DNA of 64,000 bases from the NCBI RefSeq assembly GCF_001651865.1, contig NZ_LPUX01000055.1:310001-374000 (forward strand), written 5' to 3'. Positions 36,843 to 45,705 of the stretch are shown in pieces. Both the position numbers and the translations under genes were made by a program. This DNA is from Sinorhizobium glycinis (GTDB lineage Bacteria > Pseudomonadota > Alphaproteobacteria > Rhizobiales > Rhizobiaceae). The first letter of the stretch is position 1; the number at the start of each line of letters is the position of its first letter. The notes beneath the pieces are model-generated. The model made no database searches. It was not told the origin of the DNA and worked only from the letters and a program-made list of their open reading frames with translations.

Positions 36843-36871
36843 CTTGAAATTCTTGCCGCGCCTTGCCAATT
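36843..36871 (+). promoter_or_regulatory. RpoH (sigma-32)-type promoter of htpG
   Basis: CTTGAA, a 17-base spacer and CCAATT match the alphaproteobacterial heat-shock promoter pattern (CTTGAA-N17-CCATNT) except at one position. It lies about 85 bp upstream of the htpG ATG, where heat-shock control is expected. Confidence 0.6.
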
Positions 36872-36956
36872 GGGGCGAAAACCGAAGCAGGCCGGGCGTT
36901 CCGCTGTCCCGCTCCAATCAGTCGAAATCAAAACGATCCGAGGAGGCCGCAACACG

Positions 36957-38843
36957 ATGAGCGATGTCGAAATGTCCGTCGAGAAACATGTCTTCGAAGC
37001 CGATGTGGCGAAACTGCTGCATCTGATGGTGCATTCTGTCTATTCCGACAAGAACGTCTTTCTCCGCGAACTGATTTCGAATGCGGCTGACGCCTGCGAG
37101 AAGCTGCGCTACGAGGCGATCGTCGCACCGGAACTGCTCGGCAGCGACCCCGCGTCGCGCATCACGCTGACGCTCGACGAGGAAAACGCCCGCCTCATCG
37201 TCGAAGACAACGGCATCGGCATGAGCCGCGACGAGCTGGTCGAGTCGCTCGGTACCATCGCCCGCTCCGGCACGCGCGCCTTCATGGAGCGGATCGAGGC
37301 GGCACAGGGTAAGGATGGCGCCCAGCTCATCGGCCAGTTCGGCGTCGGCTTCTATTCGGCCTTCATGGTTGCTGACAATGTCGACGTCGTTTCCCGCCGC
37401 GCCGGCTCCGACAAGGCCTGGCACTGGGCGTCGGACGGCAAGGGCAGCTACACGCTGTCCGCAGTCGATTTGGCCGATGCGCCGGCGCGTGGAACCCGCA
37501 TCACCTTGCATCTGATGGAAGACGCCAAAACCTACACGTCGCGCTGGACCGTGGAGCGCATCGTCAAGGATCAGTCAGGCCACGTGCCCGTGCCGATCTC
37601 GATCATCGAGAAGCCCGGCGCCGAGCCCATGCAGGTTGCCGATGGGACGGCGCTGTGGACCAAACAGAAGAGCGACATCAGCAAGGAAGACTATACGGAT
37701 TTCTACCGCGGCGTAGCCGGCCAGTACGACGAGCCTGCATTGACGGTTCACTTCCGTGCCGAAGGCCGCCACGAATACACGGCGCTTGCCTTCGTGCCCG
37801 GCGCGAAGCCCTTCGACCTGTTCGATCCCGACCGCAAGGGCCGCATGAAGCTCTACGTGAAGCGCGTCTTCATCACCGACGAGGCGGAGTTGCTGCCGCG
37901 CTATCTCCGCTTCGTGCGCGGCCTCATCGACACCGCCGACCTGCCGCTCAACGTCTCGCGCGAGATGATCCAGGAAAGCCCGCTGCTTGCGAACATTCGC
38001 AAGGGCCTGGCGAACCGCGTGCTGACGAGCATAGAAAAGCTCTCGGAGAGCGAGCCGGAAACCTTCGCCAAGCTTTGGGAGAATTTCGGCAGCGTCATCA
38101 AGGAGGGCATCTACGAAGACTTCGAGCGGCGCGCGCAGCTCCTGGCGCTTTCCCGCTTCCGCAGCACCGCTTCCGAGGACAGGCCGCGCGCGCTTAACAA
38201 CTACGTCAAGGACATGAAGAACGGCCAGTCGGCGATCTATTATCTCACCGGCGACAATCTTGCTCAGTTGCAGGCGTCGCCGCAGCTCGAGGGTTTTCGC
38301 GCCCGCGGTATCGAAGTGCTCCTCTTGACCGACCCGGTCGACAGCTTCTGGGTGACGACGGCGCCGGATTTCGAGGGCAAGCCCTTGAAGTCGATCACCC
38401 AGGGCGCCGCGGATCTCGCCGGCATCGCAAAGCAGGACTCCGAAGCCGCCTCTTCCGAGACAAGTCCGGCGGTGGCTGAATTCGTGTCCTTCGCCAAGGC
38501 GACGCTCGGCGAGGCGGTCTCCGATGTCAGGGCCTCCGACCGCCTGACGGAAAGCGCCGTCTGCCTCGTTGCGCCGGAGCACGGCCCGGACCGCCAGCTG
38601 CAGAAGATGCTGCAGGGCGCCGGCCGCATCGAAAGCGCGGTAAAGCCGGTCCTCGAAATCAACCCCGGCCATGCCTTGATCGCTGCCCTTGCCAGCTGCC
38701 CTGCGACAGAGAGTGCCTTGCGCGAAGATGCAGTGAAGCTGCTGCTCGATCAGGCGCGCGTTCTCGACGGCGACAAACCGGAGGATCCGCGCGGCTTCGC
38801 CGAACGGCTGTCGCGCGTTTTCGGTCGGGCATTGAAGGGGTAA
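36957..38843 (+). CDS. htpG: Molecular chaperone HtpG (Hsp90)
   Basis: A 628-residue Hsp90 close to E. coli length. The GHKL ATPase domain shows LRELISNAADACEKLRY near residue 30 (catalytic Glu, ATP-contact Asn), VEDNGIGMSRDEL and GQFGVGFYSAFMVAD. The middle domain has LYVKRVFITDEAELLPRYLR and LPLNVSREMIQESPLL, standard Hsp90 blocks. The C-terminal dimerisation domain is complete and no MEEVD tail is present, as in bacteria. It assists late folding of client proteins in the cytoplasm. AGGAGG lies 11 bases upstream; an ATG five codons in is possible. The upstream RpoH-like promoter indicates heat-shock control. Confidence 0.95.
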   Translation: MSDVEMSVEKHVFEADVAKLLHLMVHSVYSDKNVFLRELISNAADACEKLRYEAIVAPELLGSDPASRITLTLDEENARLIVEDNGIGMSRDELVESLGTIARSGTRAFMERIEAAQGKDGAQLIGQFGVGFYSAFMVADNVDVVSRRAGSDKAWHWASDGKGSYTLSAVDLADAPARGTRITLHLMEDAKTYTSRWTVERIVKDQSGHVPVPISIIEKPGAEPMQVADGTALWTKQKSDISKEDYTDFYRGVAGQYDEPALTVHFRAEGRHEYTALAFVPGAKPFDLFDPDRKGRMKLYVKRVFITDEAELLPRYLRFVRGLIDTADLPLNVSREMIQESPLLANIRKGLANRVLTSIEKLSESEPETFAKLWENFGSVIKEGIYEDFERRAQLLALSRFRSTASEDRPRALNNYVKDMKNGQSAIYYLTGDNLAQLQASPQLEGFRARGIEVLLLTDPVDSFWVTTAPDFEGKPLKSITQGAADLAGIAKQDSEAASSETSPAVAEFVSFAKATLGEAVSDVRASDRLTESAVCLVAPEHGPDRQLQKMLQGAGRIESAVKPVLEINPGHALIAALASCPATESALREDAVKLLLDQARVLDGDKPEDPRGFAERLSRVFGRALKG

Positions 38844-38858
38844 AAGGAGCGCGGCTTT

Positions 38859-38976
38859 GCCCCTCATCCGGCCTGCCGGCCACCTTCTCCCCGCAAGCGG
38901 GGCGAAGGAGATTCGCGGCGCCGCCCAGCACTTGTCCCCTCTCCCCGCGTGCGGGGAGAGGGCTAGGGTGAGGGGC
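38859..38976. repeat. RIME-like intergenic palindromic repeat
   Basis: The 118-bp element is bounded by GCCCCTCA and its exact complement TGAGGGGC. It contains two GC-rich hairpins (38883-38908 and 38937-38962). Sequence and layout match the Rhizobium-specific intergenic mosaic elements common between genes in this group. It follows htpG and may end transcription of both convergent genes. Confidence 0.75.
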
Positions 38977-39006
38977 AAATCCCCAAAGCAAAGACCGAAG
39001 TGTAGG

Positions 39007-40197
39007 TCAGTCTCGCTCTTTTCCTCGCGAGGACATTCCAATCTCCGCCAGCACCTCGGCCGTATGCTCGCCAAGCCGTGGCACCCCGCGCTCGAGCGCC
39101 AGCGACGCCCCGGAAAAGCGAACCGGTGTCCGGACCCCGGGCGACGTGCCGGTCGCAGCACCCGTATGCGGTGTCTCGACGCGCATCTGCCGATGGTCGA
39201 TCTGCGGGTCGGCGAATACGTCTGCAACCGTGTTGATCGGCCCGCCTGGCACCCCGGCCGCTTCGAGCTTTGCGAGCAGGGCGTCGCGCGCGAATTTCGT
39301 GGTTTCCGCGGCGAGTTCCGGCGTCAGGCTGTCGCGATGCTGAACGCGCCCGGCATTCGTCCGGTAACGCTCATCGGCCGCAAGGTCGGGGCGGCCGAGC
39401 AGGTCGCAGAACTTGACGAACTGCCGGTCATTTCCGACCGCGACGATCAGGTGCCCGTCAGCTGTGGGAAACACCTGGTAGGGCGCGATGTTGGGGTGGG
39501 CGTTGCCGAGACGCCGCGGCGCCTTGCCGGAGACGAGGAAGTTCAGCGCCTGGTTGGCGAGCACGCCGGTCATGCAGTCGAGAAGCGCCATGTCGATCTG
39601 CTGCCCCTTGCCGGTACGCTCGCGCTGCGCCAGCGCCGCCTGCACGGCAATGACGCCGTAGAGCCCAGTGAAGATGTCGGCGAAGGCGACGCCGATCTTC
39701 TGCGGCTCGCGGTCCGGCTCGCCGGTCAGGTCCATGATGCCGCTCATGCCCTGGATGATGTAGTCGTAACCGGCCCGGTGGGCGTAGGGGCCGTCCTGGC
39801 CGAAACCGGTCACCGAGCAGTAGACCAGCCGCGGATTGCTGTGCCTCAGGCTCTCATAGTCGAGCCCGTATTTGGCCAGCCCGCCGACCTTGAAGTTTTC
39901 CAGAAGAACGTCCGATTGTGCCGCGAGCCGGCGCACCGCCTCCTGTCCTTCCTCCGTCGTGAAGTCGAGGACGACGGAGCGTTTTCCCCGGTTGCAGGCG
40001 TGGAAATAGGCGGCATCGAGCTTCTCGCCTCCCTCGCCCTCCACGAAGGGCGGTCCCCAGGTCCTGGTATCATCTCCGGCCGGGCTCTCGACCTTGATGA
40101 CCTCGGCGCCGAGATCGGCGAGTGTCTGGCCGATCCACGGGCCGGCGAGGATGCGGGCGAGTTCGAGGACCCGTATGCCCTTGAGCGGCGCTTCCAT
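39007..40197 (-). CDS. CaiB/BaiF family III CoA-transferase, probably glutarate-specific
   Basis: A 396-residue type III CoA-transferase. MEAPLKGIRVLELARILAGP opens the family fold, LGAEVIKVESPAGDDTRTWG binds CoA, and AGYDYIIQGMSGIMDLTGEP contains the catalytic Asp region. The gene starts about 11 bp after the glutaryl-CoA dehydrogenase stop, so the pair is an operon. The mammalian counterpart SUGCT is a succinyl-CoA:glutarate CoA-transferase, so activation of glutarate (lysine breakdown) is the likely job. A GTG two codons upstream is an alternative start. Formyl-CoA or other acyl donors cannot be excluded by sequence alone. Confidence 0.85.
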   Translation of the reverse strand: MEAPLKGIRVLELARILAGPWIGQTLADLGAEVIKVESPAGDDTRTWGPPFVEGEGGEKLDAAYFHACNRGKRSVVLDFTTEEGQEAVRRLAAQSDVLLENFKVGGLAKYGLDYESLRHSNPRLVYCSVTGFGQDGPYAHRAGYDYIIQGMSGIMDLTGEPDREPQKIGVAFADIFTGLYGVIAVQAALAQRERTGKGQQIDMALLDCMTGVLANQALNFLVSGKAPRRLGNAHPNIAPYQVFPTADGHLIVAVGNDRQFVKFCDLLGRPDLAADERYRTNAGRVQHRDSLTPELAAETTKFARDALLAKLEAAGVPGGPINTVADVFADPQIDHRQMRVETPHTGAATGTSPGVRTPVRFSGASLALERGVPRLGEHTAEVLAEIGMSSRGKERD

Positions 40198-40208
40198 CGT
40201 CACATTAC

Positions 40209-41396
40209 TCAGAAGAAGGCCTGTAGCCCGGTCTGGGCGCGGCCGAGGATCAGCGCATGGACGTCATGCGTGCCCTCATAGGTGTTGACCGTTTCCAGGT
40301 TCAGCATATGGCGCATCACCTGGTATTCCTCGGAAATGCCGTTGCCGCCATGCATGTCGCGGGCCATGCGGGCGATGTCGAGCGCCTTGCCGCAATTGTT
40401 GCGCTTGACGATCGAGATCATCTCCGGCGCCATTCGCCCCTCGTCCATCAGCCGCCCGACGCGGAGCGACCCCTGCAGCCCGAGCGCGATCTCGGTCTGC
40501 ATGTCGGCGAGCTTCTTCTGGAAGAGCTGCGTCTGGGCGAGCGGCCGGTTGAACTGCTTGCGGTCGAGGCCGTATTGACGCGCCGCGTGCCAGCAGAACT
40601 CGGCCGCACCCAACGCTCCCCAGGAGATGCCGTAGCGGGCGCGGTTGAGGCAGCCGAAGGGTCCCTTGAGGCCCTCGACATTCGGCAGCAGCGCTTCCTC
40701 CCCGACCTCGACATTGTCGAGAACGATCTCCCCGGTTATCGACGCCCGGAGCGAAAGCTTGCCGGCGATCTTCGGCGCCGAAAGCCCCTTCAGGCCCTTC
40801 TGCAGCACGAAGCCGCGGATGGCGTTGCCATGCGCTTCCGATTTCGCCCAGACGACGAACACATCGGCGAGCGGCGCGTTTGAGATCCACATCTTCGAGC
40901 CGATCAGGCGATAGCCGCCGTCGGTCTTGACTGCCCGGGTCTTCATGCCGGCCGGATCCGAGCCGGCATCCGGCTCGGTCAGGCCGAAGCAACCGATCCA
41001 CTCGCCGCTGATCAGCTTCGGCAGGAGTTTCTGCTTCTGCTCTTCGGAGCCGTAGGCAAAGATCGGGTAGATGACCAGCGAGGATTGCACGCTCATCATC
41101 GAACGATAGCCGGAATCGACCCGCTCGACCTCGCGCGCGACGAGGCCATAGGCAACGTAGGAGGCGCCGACGCCACCATAGGTGTCGGGCACCGTGACGC
41201 CGAGGAGGCCGAGATCGCCCATCTCGCGGAAGATCGCCGGGTCGGTCTTTTCCTCGCGATAGGCCTCGATCACCCGCGGCTGCAGTCTTTCCTGGGCATA
41301 GGCGCGCGCCGTATCGCGGATCATCCGCTCGTCTTCGGTCAACTGATCCTCGAGGAGGAACGGATCGTCCCACTGGAATTGATTTTTTCCGGCCAT
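40209..41396 (-). CDS. gcdH: Glutaryl-CoA dehydrogenase
   Basis: A 395-residue acyl-CoA dehydrogenase. Typical blocks are [38 protein letters not shown] (FAD/substrate loop) and [20 protein letters not shown] at the end. The Glu in YEGTHD (E374) corresponds to the catalytic base of GCDH, and the EGTHD pattern distinguishes GCDH from short-chain dehydrogenases. It oxidises and decarboxylates glutaryl-CoA to crotonyl-CoA during lysine and tryptophan catabolism. GGGAGG lies just upstream of the ATG. It is co-transcribed with the CoA-transferase. Confidence 0.93.
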   Translation of the reverse strand: MAGKNQFQWDDPFLLEDQLTEDERMIRDTARAYAQERLQPRVIEAYREEKTDPAIFREMGDLGLLGVTVPDTYGGVGASYVAYGLVAREVERVDSGYRSMMSVQSSLVIYPIFAYGSEEQKQKLLPKLISGEWIGCFGLTEPDAGSDPAGMKTRAVKTDGGYRLIGSKMWISNAPLADVFVVWAKSEAHGNAIRGFVLQKGLKGLSAPKIAGKLSLRASITGEIVLDNVEVGEEALLPNVEGLKGPFGCLNRARYGISWGALGAAEFCWHAARQYGLDRKQFNRPLAQTQLFQKKLADMQTEIALGLQGSLRVGRLMDEGRMAPEMISIVKRNNCGKALDIARMARDMHGGNGISEEYQVMRHMLNLETVNTYEGTHDVHALILGRAQTGLQAFF

Positions 41397-41853
41397 GTCT
41401 CCCTCCCGTCGGAATCTTCCGCCTCCAGGTTATGGCAAGCCGGATCAGCCGTTTCAAACGAATTTGAGGCACTGCCTCATGCGTGCCGGGAATGGCTTGT
41501 GCCGGGCCCGGCTCTGCGGATTGTCCGCGAAACGACGTTACCCGCCACGCGCCGCCACGACCAACACCCGAAGGACGCGATCACGTCGATCCAGCATGCT
41601 GCCGCTGAAGTCGACAGCGAGTTCCAACTCGGATTGGGAAAAAGTCGCCTATGGGATACGTTTGATCTTGATGGTTGTGTTCATTTTCGACAGCATCTTC
41701 ACGCGTGCCGTTCCCGACTGATCGGACGCAATAGGCATTTATCCGATGCGCGGCGGCGATCATGATGTTGTCACGCAAGTCGGTTAGCTGCGCATTGCCG
41801 CCAATAGTCGACTCGCCTTCCGGGCGAGGCGTCGATGAAGAAAGTGAAGACCC
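41397..41853. other. 457-bp divergent region gcdH / phosphonate genes
   Basis: No supported gene; open frames on both strands lack domains and ribosome sites. It should hold the gcdH promoter and that of the phosphonate genes. I looked for a tandem Pho box and found only a partial half-site, so phosphate control is not shown. Confidence 0.35.
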
Positions 41854-42561
41854 GTGCGTTATGCAATCTATTTCGCGCCGCCGGCCGATTGCCGGCTGTC
41901 GCTGACCGCGGCCCGTTGGCTCGGCCGGGATGCCTTCGGCGGTGGGGCGTTGGCCTGGCCGGAAGACCTGGGGATCGAACGCGAACGGCAGATCGCCCTG
42001 ACGGCCGAGCCGCGCCGCTACGGCTTTCATGGCACCTTGAAGGCGCCGTTCGCGCTTGCGCCAGGGCGAAGCGAGGCCGAGTTGATCGCCGCCTTCGATG
42101 AATTCGCTGCAGAGATCGAGCCTTTCGAGCTGCCTGAAATCGCGCTTCACCAGATCGGCCCGTTCTTCGCCCTTGTGCCGAGCAAACCGTCCGCGCCCCT
42201 GCAAAGTCTGGCCGAGCAGGCGGTCCGCCGCTTCGAGCCTTTTCGCGCCCCTCTCTCGGAAGCCGATGTCGCCCGCCGGAATCCCGAGAGGCTGACACAG
42301 CGTCAGCGGGAATATCTCATGGCATGGGGCTACCCCTATGTTTTCGAAGAGTTTCAGTTTCACCTTACACTGACCGGTCCAGTGCCGGAGGAGATGCGCG
42401 ACATCATGCGCGGAACGCTCGAGGCCGCCTTCCATATGTTTATCGGCCAGCCGCTGAGCGTCGCGACGGTCGCTCTTTTTGTCGAGACGCAACGCGGCGC
42501 CCCCTTCACCGTTCATTCCCTGCTGCCGCTCGGCAGCGCATCCGCACGAAAGATTGCCTGA
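41854..42561 (+). CDS. DUF1045 2H-phosphoesterase-like protein of phosphonate loci
   Basis: A 235-residue protein starting at GTG (VRYAIYFAPPADCRLSLTAA). Two HxT-type motifs, GFHGTLKAPF near residue 55 and FHLTLTGPV near residue 170, mark the 2H phosphoesterase/RNA-ligase-like fold. DUF1045 proteins are found in C-P lyase clusters; their role is thought to be hydrolysis of a cyclic phosphodiester intermediate of ribose-phosphonate metabolism, but this is not certain. No ATG is available in frame near the conserved N-terminus, so GTG is firm. phnM follows after one base. Confidence 0.85.
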   Translation: MRYAIYFAPPADCRLSLTAARWLGRDAFGGGALAWPEDLGIERERQIALTAEPRRYGFHGTLKAPFALAPGRSEAELIAAFDEFAAEIEPFELPEIALHQIGPFFALVPSKPSAPLQSLAEQAVRRFEPFRAPLSEADVARRNPERLTQRQREYLMAWGYPYVFEEFQFHLTLTGPVPEEMRDIMRGTLEAAFHMFIGQPLSVATVALFVETQRGAPFTVHSLLPLGSASARKIA

Positions 42562-42562
42562 C

Positions 42563-43702
42563 ATGAGCAGCGAACAGGTTCTGAGCAATGCCCGCATCGT
42601 TCTCGAAGATGACATCATTGACGGTTCGGTGCTGATCCGCGACGGGAAGATTGCCGACATTTCGGAAGGGGCGAGCCGGGCTGGCGAGGATTTTCAAGGC
42701 GACTACCTGCTGCCTGGCCTGATCGAACTTCATACCGACCACCTAGAGGCGCATTACTCGCCGCGGCCCGGCGTGCGCTGGCTGAAGATCGCCGCCATCC
42801 AGGCGCACGACGCCCAGGTCGTCACCTCCGGCATCACCACGGTCTTCGATTGTCTGCGTCTCGGCTCGGACGAGGAGAGCGGCTTCCCGAAGGGCGAAAT
42901 GCGCAGCATGGCCGACGCCCTGGCGCAGGCGAAGGAGGAGGGCAGGTTGCGCGCCGACCACCTCATCCACCTGCGCTGCGAGGTCTCGACCGCCGACGTG
43001 CTGGACCACTACGAGGATTTTCGCGACGACCCGCAGGTCCGACTCGTCTCGCTGATGGACCACGCGCCCGGCCAGCGGCAGTTCCAGACGATGGAGCAGT
43101 ACACGCTCTACTACAAGACCAAGCGCGGCCTCACGGACGAGGCATTCGCCGCCTTCGTCGAGCGTCAGCAGGCCCTGTCGGCCCGCTATGCCGCGCCGCA
43201 CCGCACCGCGCTCGCCGAGGCTTGCGCCCAGCGCGGCATCACCATTGCCAGCCACGACGACGCGACGCTTGCGCATGTCGAGGAGTCGATCGGCTATGGC
43301 GTCCGCCTTGCGGAGTTTCCGACAAGTTTCGAAGCGGCGGAAGCCTCGCACCGGGCGGGATTGAGCGTCTTGATGGGCGCGCCCAATGTCGTGCGCGGCA
43401 AATCGCATTCCGGCAACATCGCCGCGCGAGAGCTTGCGGAACGCGGCGTGCTCGACGTGCTTTCCTCAGACTATGTGCCCTTCAGCCTGATCCATGCGCC
43501 ATTCATCCTTGCCGACGAGGTCGAGAGCATCGACCTGCCGAGCGCAATCGCCCTGGTGACCGCAACACCGGCACGCACGGTCGGCCTCAGCGACCGCGGC
43601 AGGATCGCCGTCGGGCTGCGCGCCGATATCGTTCGTGTCCATCGGCCAGGGGGCATTCCGGTGGTTCGCTCCGTATGGCGCGAAGGACGGCGTGTCGCAT
43701 GA
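42563..43702 (+). CDS. phnM: PhnM, alpha-D-ribose 1-methylphosphonate 5-triphosphate diphosphatase
   Basis: A 379-residue amidohydrolase of PhnM size. The metal-binding block LPGLIELHTDHLEAHYSPRP includes the HxD pair. HLRCEVSTADVLDHYED follows near residue 140, then LMDHAPGQRQFQTMEQY, ITIASHDDATLAHVEES and LSSDYVPFSLIHA supply further ligands. It removes pyrophosphate from the triphosphate intermediate in the C-P lyase pathway. It starts one base after the DUF1045 stop and its stop overlaps phnN as ATGA. The C-P lyase core genes phnGHIJKL are not in this window. Confidence 0.93.
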   Translation: MSSEQVLSNARIVLEDDIIDGSVLIRDGKIADISEGASRAGEDFQGDYLLPGLIELHTDHLEAHYSPRPGVRWLKIAAIQAHDAQVVTSGITTVFDCLRLGSDEESGFPKGEMRSMADALAQAKEEGRLRADHLIHLRCEVSTADVLDHYEDFRDDPQVRLVSLMDHAPGQRQFQTMEQYTLYYKTKRGLTDEAFAAFVERQQALSARYAAPHRTALAEACAQRGITIASHDDATLAHVEESIGYGVRLAEFPTSFEAAEASHRAGLSVLMGAPNVVRGKSHSGNIAARELAERGVLDVLSSDYVPFSLIHAPFILADEVESIDLPSAIALVTATPARTVGLSDRGRIAVGLRADIVRVHRPGGIPVVRSVWREGRRVA

Positions 43703-44286
43703 CGGAGGAGGCAAAACAGGGCGGAACGCTCATCGTCGTCGTCGGGCCGAGCGGCGCCGGAAAGGACAGCGTCATGGGCTTTGCCGCCCGCCATTTCGCG
43801 CAGCGGCCGGATATTCTCTTCGTCCGGCGATTCATCACCCGTCCGTCCGATGCCGGCAGCGAAGTGCATGAAAGCGTATCCACCGCCGAATTCGAGGAAT
43901 TGCAGCAAAGCGGCGCTTTCGCCGTCTCCTGGCAGGCGCACGGCTTGAGTTACGGCATTCCGCGCGAAATCGCCGACAAGATCGAAAGCGGCATGACCGC
44001 GATCGTCAACGGCAGCCGAGCCGCCCTTCCCGCCGTTCGCGCCGCTTTCGGCAAGGTGGCCGTCGCCCTTGTCACCGCGGACGCACCGGTGCTGGCGAAG
44101 CGGCTCGCCCAACGGGGACGTGAAAGCGAGGAAGACGTGCTAAGGCGACTGAAGCGGCAAGTGCCGGACGTCGTCGCCGGTCCGGACGTGACGGTGATCG
44201 ACAATAGCGGGCGGCTTGACGTCGCCGGGCAGCGGTTCGTCGCGCTCGTCGAACAGCATTGCGCCAAGGCCCCTCACCCCGCCTGA
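43699..44286 (+). CDS. phnN: PhnN, ribose 1,5-bisphosphate phosphokinase
   Basis: A 195-residue P-loop kinase related to guanylate kinase; E. coli PhnN is about 185 residues. The P-loop LIVVVGPSGAGKDSVMGFAA lies near residue 12. RRFITRPSDAGSEVHESVST corresponds to the GMP-kinase-like substrate region, and GLSYGIPREIADKIESG follows. It phosphorylates ribose 1,5-bisphosphate to PRPP, the last step after C-P lyase. The ATG overlaps the phnM stop. A terminator follows 28 bp downstream, so the phosphonate unit ends here and does not normally read into hut. Confidence 0.92.
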   Translation: MTEEAKQGGTLIVVVGPSGAGKDSVMGFAARHFAQRPDILFVRRFITRPSDAGSEVHESVSTAEFEELQQSGAFAVSWQAHGLSYGIPREIADKIESGMTAIVNGSRAALPAVRAAFGKVAVALVTADAPVLAKRLAQRGRESEEDVLRRLKRQVPDVVAGPDVTVIDNSGRLDVAGQRFVALVEQHCAKAPHPA

Positions 44287-44313
44287 TCGCCGACTATCGG
44301 ACAATTTCGCGCC

Positions 44314-44343
44314 AAGCCCCGGATCGAAAGACCGGGGCTTTTT
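44314..44343 (+). terminator. Rho-independent terminator after phnN
   Basis: AAGCCCCGG (44314-44322) and CCGGGGCTT (44332-44340) form a perfect 9-bp stem with a 9-base loop. The T run extends to 44343. Confidence 0.85.
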
Positions 44344-44408
44344 CGTTCCGATTGCTGGGCCAGTGCGCGGGCGGCGTTACCTCCTGGGACAAGGTCGAAA
44401 TTTTTACG

Positions 44409-44437
44409 CTTGCCGTTTGCTCTATTATGTATATACA
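44409..44437 (+). promoter_or_regulatory. Candidate hutI promoter
   Basis: CTTGCC, 17 bases, TATACA. The predicted start lies about 20 bp before the hutI ATG. The -10 is inside the HutC-type palindrome, so repressor and polymerase would exclude each other. Confidence 0.5.
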
Positions 44438-44438
44438 T
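44427..44438. promoter_or_regulatory. HutC-type operator ATGTATATACAT
   Basis: A perfect 12-bp palindrome whose core GTATATAC fits the GT-N-TA-N-AC pattern of the HutC branch of GntR repressors. It ends 25 bp before the hutI ATG. HutC is induced by urocanate. No hutC gene is in the window. Confidence 0.6.
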
Positions 44439-44463
44439 TATCGCAACGAAAGGCGAAGAGCTG

Positions 44464-45705
44464 ATGAACGGAAACGCCGACATGGAAGGCAGCAGCCTCT
44501 GGCGCAATGTGCGCCTCGCGACGCTCCGCGAGGATCTGGGTCCGCTCGGCGTCATCGAAAAGGGCGCCGTGGCGGTACGCGGTGGCCGGATCGTCTATGC
44601 CGGCGCAGAGGCCGACCTGCCCGGCGAGCTTTCCCGGGCCGAACAGGTGATCGATTGCGAGGGCCGCTGGATGACCCCGGCGCTGATCGACTGCCACACC
44701 CATCTCGTCCATGGCGGCAACCGCGCCCGCGAATTCCAGCTGCGCCTCGAAGGCGCGACTTATGAAGAGATCGCGCGTGCCGGTGGCGGCATTGTCTCCA
44801 CCGTGAAGGCGACCAACGCGCTGTCGGTCGAGGAACTGGTGACGGCGGCGCTCCCGAGGCTCGACACGCTACTTTCCGAAGGTGTCTCCACGGTCGAGAT
44901 CAAATCGGGCTACGGCCTCAACATCGATGCCGAGTTGAAGATGCTCCGCGCCGCCCGGCAGTTGGAGCGCCTGCGCCCGGTCCGCGTCGTCACCAGCTAT
45001 CTCGCCGCCCACGCCACGCCGCCGGAATACAAGGGTCGGAATGTCGGCTACATAGAAGACGTCGTGCTGCCCGGACTGACCCAGGCGCATGCTGAAGGGC
45101 TTGTCGATGCGGTCGATGGCTTCTGCGAGGGGATCGCCTTCTCGCCCGCCGAGATGGCGCGTGTCTTCGACAGAGCCAAGGCTCTCGGCCTGCCGGTGAA
45201 GCTTCATGCCGAGCAGCTTTCCGACCTCGGCGGCGCCAGGCTTGCCGCCTCCTATGGGGCGCTTTCGGCCGATCATCTCGAATATCTCGATCAGGACGGC
45301 GCCGCCGCCATGGCGAAGTCCGGCACCGTCGCCGTCCTGCTGCCCGGGGCGTTCTACACGCTGCGCGAAACGCAATTGCCGCCGGTCGCTGCACTCCGCG
45401 CCGCCGGCACACGCATCGCCATCGCCACCGATTGCAACCCGGGCACATCGCCGCTGACCTCGCTGCTGCTCGCGATGAACATGTCGGCGACACTCTTCCG
45501 CCTGACGCTCGAGGAATGCCTCGCCGGCGTCACGCGAGAGGCGGCGCGCGCGCTCGGCATAGTCGGCGAGACCGGCACGATCGAAGCGGGGAAATCCGCC
45601 GATCTTGCCCTCTGGAGCATCGATGCGCCGGCGGAATTGATCTACCGCATCGGCTTCAACCCCCTCTCCGAGCGGATTTTCAAGGGTGAAAGGATTGCCC
45701 GATGA
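44464..45705 (+). CDS. hutI: Imidazolonepropionase HutI
   Basis: A 413-residue amidohydrolase of normal length. [20 protein letters not shown] holds the HxH metal ligands and [20 protein letters not shown] the family block. [19 protein letters not shown] follows near residue 145, with [17 protein letters not shown] and [20 protein letters not shown] supplying further zinc and catalytic residues. It opens the imidazolone ring to N-formimino-L-glutamate, the third step of histidine degradation. GAAGAG before the ATG and the promoter position favour this start. hutH starts within its stop (ATGA). Confidence 0.94.
   Translation: MNGNADMEGSSLWRNVRLATLREDLGPLGVIEKGAVAVRGGRIVYAGAEADLPGELSRAEQVIDCEGRWMTPALIDCHTHLVHGGNRAREFQLRLEGATYEEIARAGGGIVSTVKATNALSVEELVTAALPRLDTLLSEGVSTVEIKSGYGLNIDAELKMLRAARQLERLRPVRVVTSYLAAHATPPEYKGRNVGYIEDVVLPGLTQAHAEGLVDAVDGFCEGIAFSPAEMARVFDRAKALGLPVKLHAEQLSDLGGARLAASYGALSADHLEYLDQDGAAAMAKSGTVAVLLPGAFYTLRETQLPPVAALRAAGTRIAIATDCNPGTSPLTSLLLAMNMSATLFRLTLEECLAGVTREAARALGIVGETGTIEAGKSADLALWSIDAPAELIYRIGFNPLSERIFKGERIAR

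Noticed and set aside
37575-39227. 550-codon open frame antisense to htpG running through the RIME-like repeat
   Set aside because: It is a shadow of htpG codon bias; the part outside htpG is repeat DNA.
41560-41725. Short frame ending in a hydrophobic stretch (ILMVVFIFDS) that could suggest a small membrane protein
   Set aside because: There is no ribosome site and the upstream part lacks structure; the hydrophobic run is short and could be chance in an AT-richer patch.
41700-41853. Possible Pho box ahead of the phosphonate genes
   Set aside because: Only a loose half-site resembling TGTCAC was found, with no second half at the expected 11-bp spacing.
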